In this document: piece by piece, positions 59,601-62,000 of the stretch
Position numbering within the stretch: the first letter of the stretch is position 1
Layout: each line of letters starts with the position of its first letter
Assembly: GCA_009746045.1 (NCBI GenBank)
Contig: RPFO01000164.1
Location: 1,640,399 to 1,702,398 of the forward strand
Length of the DNA stretch: 62,000 bases
Source: Mesostigma viride
Lineage: Eukaryota > Streptophyta > Mesostigmatophyceae > Mesostigmatales > Mesostigmataceae
Reading direction: 5' to 3'
Notes under the pieces: generated by a model
Told to the model about the DNA's origin: nothing
Seen by the model: only the letters and a program-made list of their open reading frames with translations
Database searches by the model: none
Position numbers and translations under genes: made by a program

Positions 59601-61852
59601 GCCAGTGACGGTGGCTCAGGACAGCCCTTAGCTCCAACGCAAGCAATTGCTGAACAGCTGCACGCTGGATCTCAGACTGGATCAGCGTGGGGGGTCAGCC
59701 CCGCCTGCAGCAGTAATCCTGTGTACTGCCAATCTCCTAATAATAGGCACTGTAACTAGTAGTCTGTTGCCACACAACGAAGCAACCATCCAAGCGCTCA
59801 GTAGCGAGGCTAATTGTCTTCAGCGACACCTGGTCTGTTTTGCAAGCAAAGGCATGAGGACGTGTGGGTGCACTGTTTTTTGTGTGCACTGTACTGGGAG
59901 CTGTGTGCACTATACCGGAAACACTGTGCACTGCACTGGGAACTGTGCACTGTACTGGGAACTGGGTGCACTGTACCGGAAACACTGTGCACTGTACTGG
60001 GAGCTGTGTGCTCTTTACCCGGAACGTTGTGCCAGTCACCAGTGAGCAAGTTGGATGGCTCCACGTTAGCCCCGGCCAGCACCTGTCACCCGGCCATGGT
60101 GGGGCGACCAACACGAAGATAGCAGCACACATAGTTACATCAATTTGGACTTCCACAACAAGCAACAGGCAAGCCCCGACTTGATGACTGCAGGACAAGA
60201 AATGCTGGGGCAATGCAAAGGCACAAAAGGCATGGCTACCAGCGACTGGCCATGCAAGTAGGGCAAGCAGAGAAGCAGCGAAACACACATGCATTAGAGA
60301 GATATGCCATGTACGCAAACCACAGTTAACATGAGCACTGCGGTTTATGAAAAGCCACATGGAGTCTGGTGGTAGCCGCGCCAAGGGAGAAGGACTGAGT
60401 GCCCTGATAGCATTGTAGCAAACACCATCTAGAAGCAGCCTTTGATGACAGAGGAAGCTCTCGGCTTTCGGCCAGTGGCTGCAACAGGGATGGTGCGGTG
60501 CAGCATTGCACTATGCCTATTTGCTCGACGCTTACTAGTAGGTTTGCAGTCACCCCCCTGCAGTGGCCATGGTACCCACAAAAGTATGTGGGGAGCACGT
60601 AGCCTGCAGATGTGTTGTACTCCTGCTCAGCTCGTGCCAACTGGCGGCATGGCGCTTCTGCATTCCTTTCTTCTTTGTTGTCTTAAGCCCTCACCACCAA
60701 GGAAGCAGCAACCACTAACCAGTGTCTGACCGCTCACCAGGAGGAGGGAGCGACGAGCCACTACTACCCTCTCTTCCTTCTGCTCCTACTTCAGTCCTAT
60801 GCTCACCACAAGGAGGCCAAATGTGCCGAGCACGACCGCGACCATGAGGCCGTTGATGGTGCCCAGTACACGCTCGCTGCCATGAAGGGCGGGGAGGGGG
60901 GATCATGCAGGGGGGGAAGGGGGGGGGGGGACATCCTCGTGCATGTGTGTGCGGGGAAGATGTCATTATGCATCAAAGGGGGCATTACGATAGCATGGGG
61001 AGTTCCCATACACGACGCCACATGACACAGGGAGGGGACACCATGCCATGCCATGCTATGCCACGCCATGCCATGCCATGCCATGCCATGCCATGCCATG
61101 CCATGCCATGCCATGCCATGCCATGCCATGCCATGCCATGCCATGCCATGCCATGCCATGCCATGCCATGCCATGCCATGCCACGCCACGCCACGCCACG
61201 CCACGCCACGCCACGCCACGCCACGCCACGCCACGCCACGCCACGCCACGCCACGCCACGCCACGCCACGCCACGCCACGCCACGCCACGCCACGTCACG
61301 CCACGCCACGCCACGCCATGCCATGCCACGCCATGGGGGTGATGCCACACGGGACATGGTGGTGTGGCGGTGGCAGATCATCGCGCAGAAGGCATGCGTG
61401 GCAACTGCCAAGGAGACCGCATGGCATACTCAAAAGCCGGATGTGCACAGATGGGTGATGTGTCCTGCAACCAACCCACAAAGCTGCGACGCACCAATTT
61501 TATGAGATGGGGGTTGAATACTTGTTATGCATTCATGTAAAAAAAATGAGTGGCCACATTATTCAACAAAGGATAGAACGGCATGTCGGGCAGAACAGGA
61601 CTGAGAATGACAACGAGCGGCGCCGGTGTCGCTCAGAACCCACAAGTGCTTTGCCGAGCAGAATGAATATGACTTACTTGCTTGAAGCGCAAACAACGGG
61701 CGCACAGAGATGTTTGGGACATGCTAGCTAGCTAGGGGGGGACGAGATGTCGTTACTCTCCCACGCGCCCTGGCCAGCCCTTGGCGTTTGCTCACCTGGC
61801 AAAGTAGCAGAGCAAGCCTAAGGATGCGGCAAACAGCGCTTCCCCTTCCCAG
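47668..61852 (-). CDS. Tryptophan/tyrosine permease-family amino acid transporter, 9 exons, 5' partial
   Basis: Exons on the minus strand: 61852-61796, 60876-60807, 60082-60019, 58795-58758, 57810-57758, 57007-56842, 55379-55295, 53825-53700, 47870-47668 (TAG). All GT-AG with matching phases, about 285 residues. Joined protein: [165 protein letters not shown], and a last hydrophobic helix. This follows the TyrP/Mtr (Trp_Tyr_perm) pattern, including [15 protein letters not shown] and [17 protein letters not shown]. These are proton-coupled aromatic amino acid carriers; plant and algal members are often plastid-directed, but the N-terminus lies beyond the window so location is unknown. Confidence 0.82.
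49574..52080 (-). pseudogene. hAT-family transposase remnant in the last permease intron
   Basis: N-terminal part (52080-51370): basic start, a BED-like finger ([11 protein letters not shown] ... [12 protein letters not shown]) and RYLSLSVDG. The frame then shifts near 51380 and continues [80 protein letters not shown] to 50540. The C-terminal dimerisation segment is at about 49770-49600 ([20 protein letters not shown]). Frameshifts mean no full protein. Order and motifs fit the ZNF862/KIAA-like hAT group. Terminal inverted repeats and an 8-bp duplication were not found. Confidence 0.72.
52081..53699. other. Intron sequence between hAT remnant and permease exon 8
   Basis: No coding exon. GC-rich AAAATCCCGCGGCC-like motifs occur near 53070 and 53102; related motifs lie near 48838 and 48870 on the other side of the hAT remnant. 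Confidence 0.4.
54245..54490. repeat. ~27-bp minisatellite, about 8 units
   Basis: Unit CAATGCAACTGAAGTATCGA plus ATAATAAT with small changes. Intronic in the permease gene. Confidence 0.93.
54960..55294. repeat. 20-23-bp array of exon 7 donor copies in the permease intron
   Basis: About 16 tandem units reading (minus strand) GGCCGACGGTGAGTAGGAGG ACT with 3-bp length steps. The real exon 7 ends TTGGCCGACG followed by donor GTGAGTAGGACT (55283-55302), so each unit is a copy of the last exon bases plus an intact 5' splice site. Confidence 0.93.
55655..55995. repeat. ~33-bp minisatellite, about 10 units
   Basis: Unit CAGTTGATGGCTCACTACCC TGATCTCTTATT alternating with a GTCCCTTATCGCTTCTT variant, in the intron between permease exons 6 and 7. 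It has no obvious match to the neighbouring exons. Confidence 0.92.
57520..57645. repeat. 30-bp repeat, 4 units
   Basis: Unit GGCAACAGATAGTTGTTTCA TGCCATAGTT, in the intron between permease exons 5 and 6. Confidence 0.93.
58120..58305. repeat. ~28-bp repeat, about 7 units
   Basis: Unit ACCCACCATCTAGTAGTGTG GTATGA with variants, between permease exons 4 and 5. Confidence 0.92.
58722..58765. repeat. Duplicated donor of permease exon 4
   Basis: CTGGCCGCTCCCCTGGTGGA (58722-58741) is a diverged copy of the exon 4 end plus donor (AGGCCGCTCACCTGGTAGA, 58747-58765). Confidence 0.6.
59095..59222. repeat. 24-bp repeat, about 5 units
   Basis: Unit CCGATCCGATGGGTATGCGG TATA in the intron between permease exons 3 and 4. 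Confidence 0.93.
59870..60018. repeat. Tandem copies of permease exon 3 end and donor
   Basis: Five to seven units on the minus strand alternate CACAGTGTTTCCGGTACAGT GCAC and shorter CACAGTTCCCAGTACAGTGC forms. The true junction reads CACAACGTTCCGG followed by GTAAAGAGCACACAG, so the array is a diverged amplification of that junction. Confidence 0.75.
61043..61333. repeat. (CCATG)n to (CCACG)n pentanucleotide array
   Basis: About 27 CCATG units (61043-61180) switch to about 27 CCACG units (61181-61318) with only one or two mixed units at the ends. Intronic between permease exons 1 and 2 as numbered here. Confidence 0.97.
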
Positions 61853-62000
61853 CTGATGCCGCAGGCGCGAGGGGCACATGTTTCCGACGGGGAGCACACG
61901 CGGAGCAGGAGGCAAGAGTAGGGAGCAAGGGTTGTGAGGCCATCGGACGCAACATCATGACGGGGTTTGAGCGCGAATCGCAGGCAGACGACCTTGGAAC

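Noticed and set aside
61048-61505. CHAMP/ATPRH-type repeat proteins
   Set aside because: Translation of the CCATG/CCACG array.

Overview
The window looks like nuclear DNA of a ciliated green alga, most likely a chlorophyte near the Chlamydomonadales. Exons are GC-rich with many small GT-AG introns, one gene resembles an axonemal dynein light-chain-domain protein, a second is a Trp/Tyr-permease-type transporter, and micro- and minisatellites are dense. Species is not claimed. Nothing bacterial is present; the many long open frames inside satellites are by-products.

Layout. 1-14,709: a minus-strand gene with at least 15 phase-consistent exons (3' end beyond base 1) encoding a p28-like/AXDND1-like coiled-coil ciliary protein. 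14,710-18,569: no recognised gene, several satellites including (GGCT)n. 18,570-30,767: a nest of retroelements. An ORF1-only LINE (A, plus strand, flanked by TTCGTCACTT) holds an RTE-like LINE with ORF1+ORF2 (D, minus). D in turn holds two more ORF1-only LINEs (B and C) and a 648-bp foldback element with palindromic ends; B holds a fragment of a second LINE family with a restriction-like endonuclease. 30,768-33,707: (GTTT)n and LINE debris. 33,713-40,513: a complete, young Ty1/copia-type LTR retrotransposon (TSD GTGGC). 40,519-46,991: LINE debris, three TA-targeted LINE copies, a decayed Penelope-like element and a LINE 3' end with an (ACTT)n tail. 47,668-61,852: a minus-strand permease gene with nine recognised exons (5' end beyond the window), carrying a decayed hAT transposase in a 5.8-kb intron.

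Main observations. (1) In both host genes, exon ends together with their 5' splice sites have been copied into the downstream intron, from single diverged copies to 16-20-unit arrays; the same happens at about ten exon/intron junctions. (2) The copia element has gag and pol in one frame separated only by UGA-CUAG, a classical readthrough context, and its protease-like domain lies between integrase and reverse transcriptase. (3) Three LINE copies carry ORF1 but no ORF2, resembling the half-LINE (HAL1) arrangement of mammals. (4) Four insertions of one LINE family all sit in an AATATATATA target.
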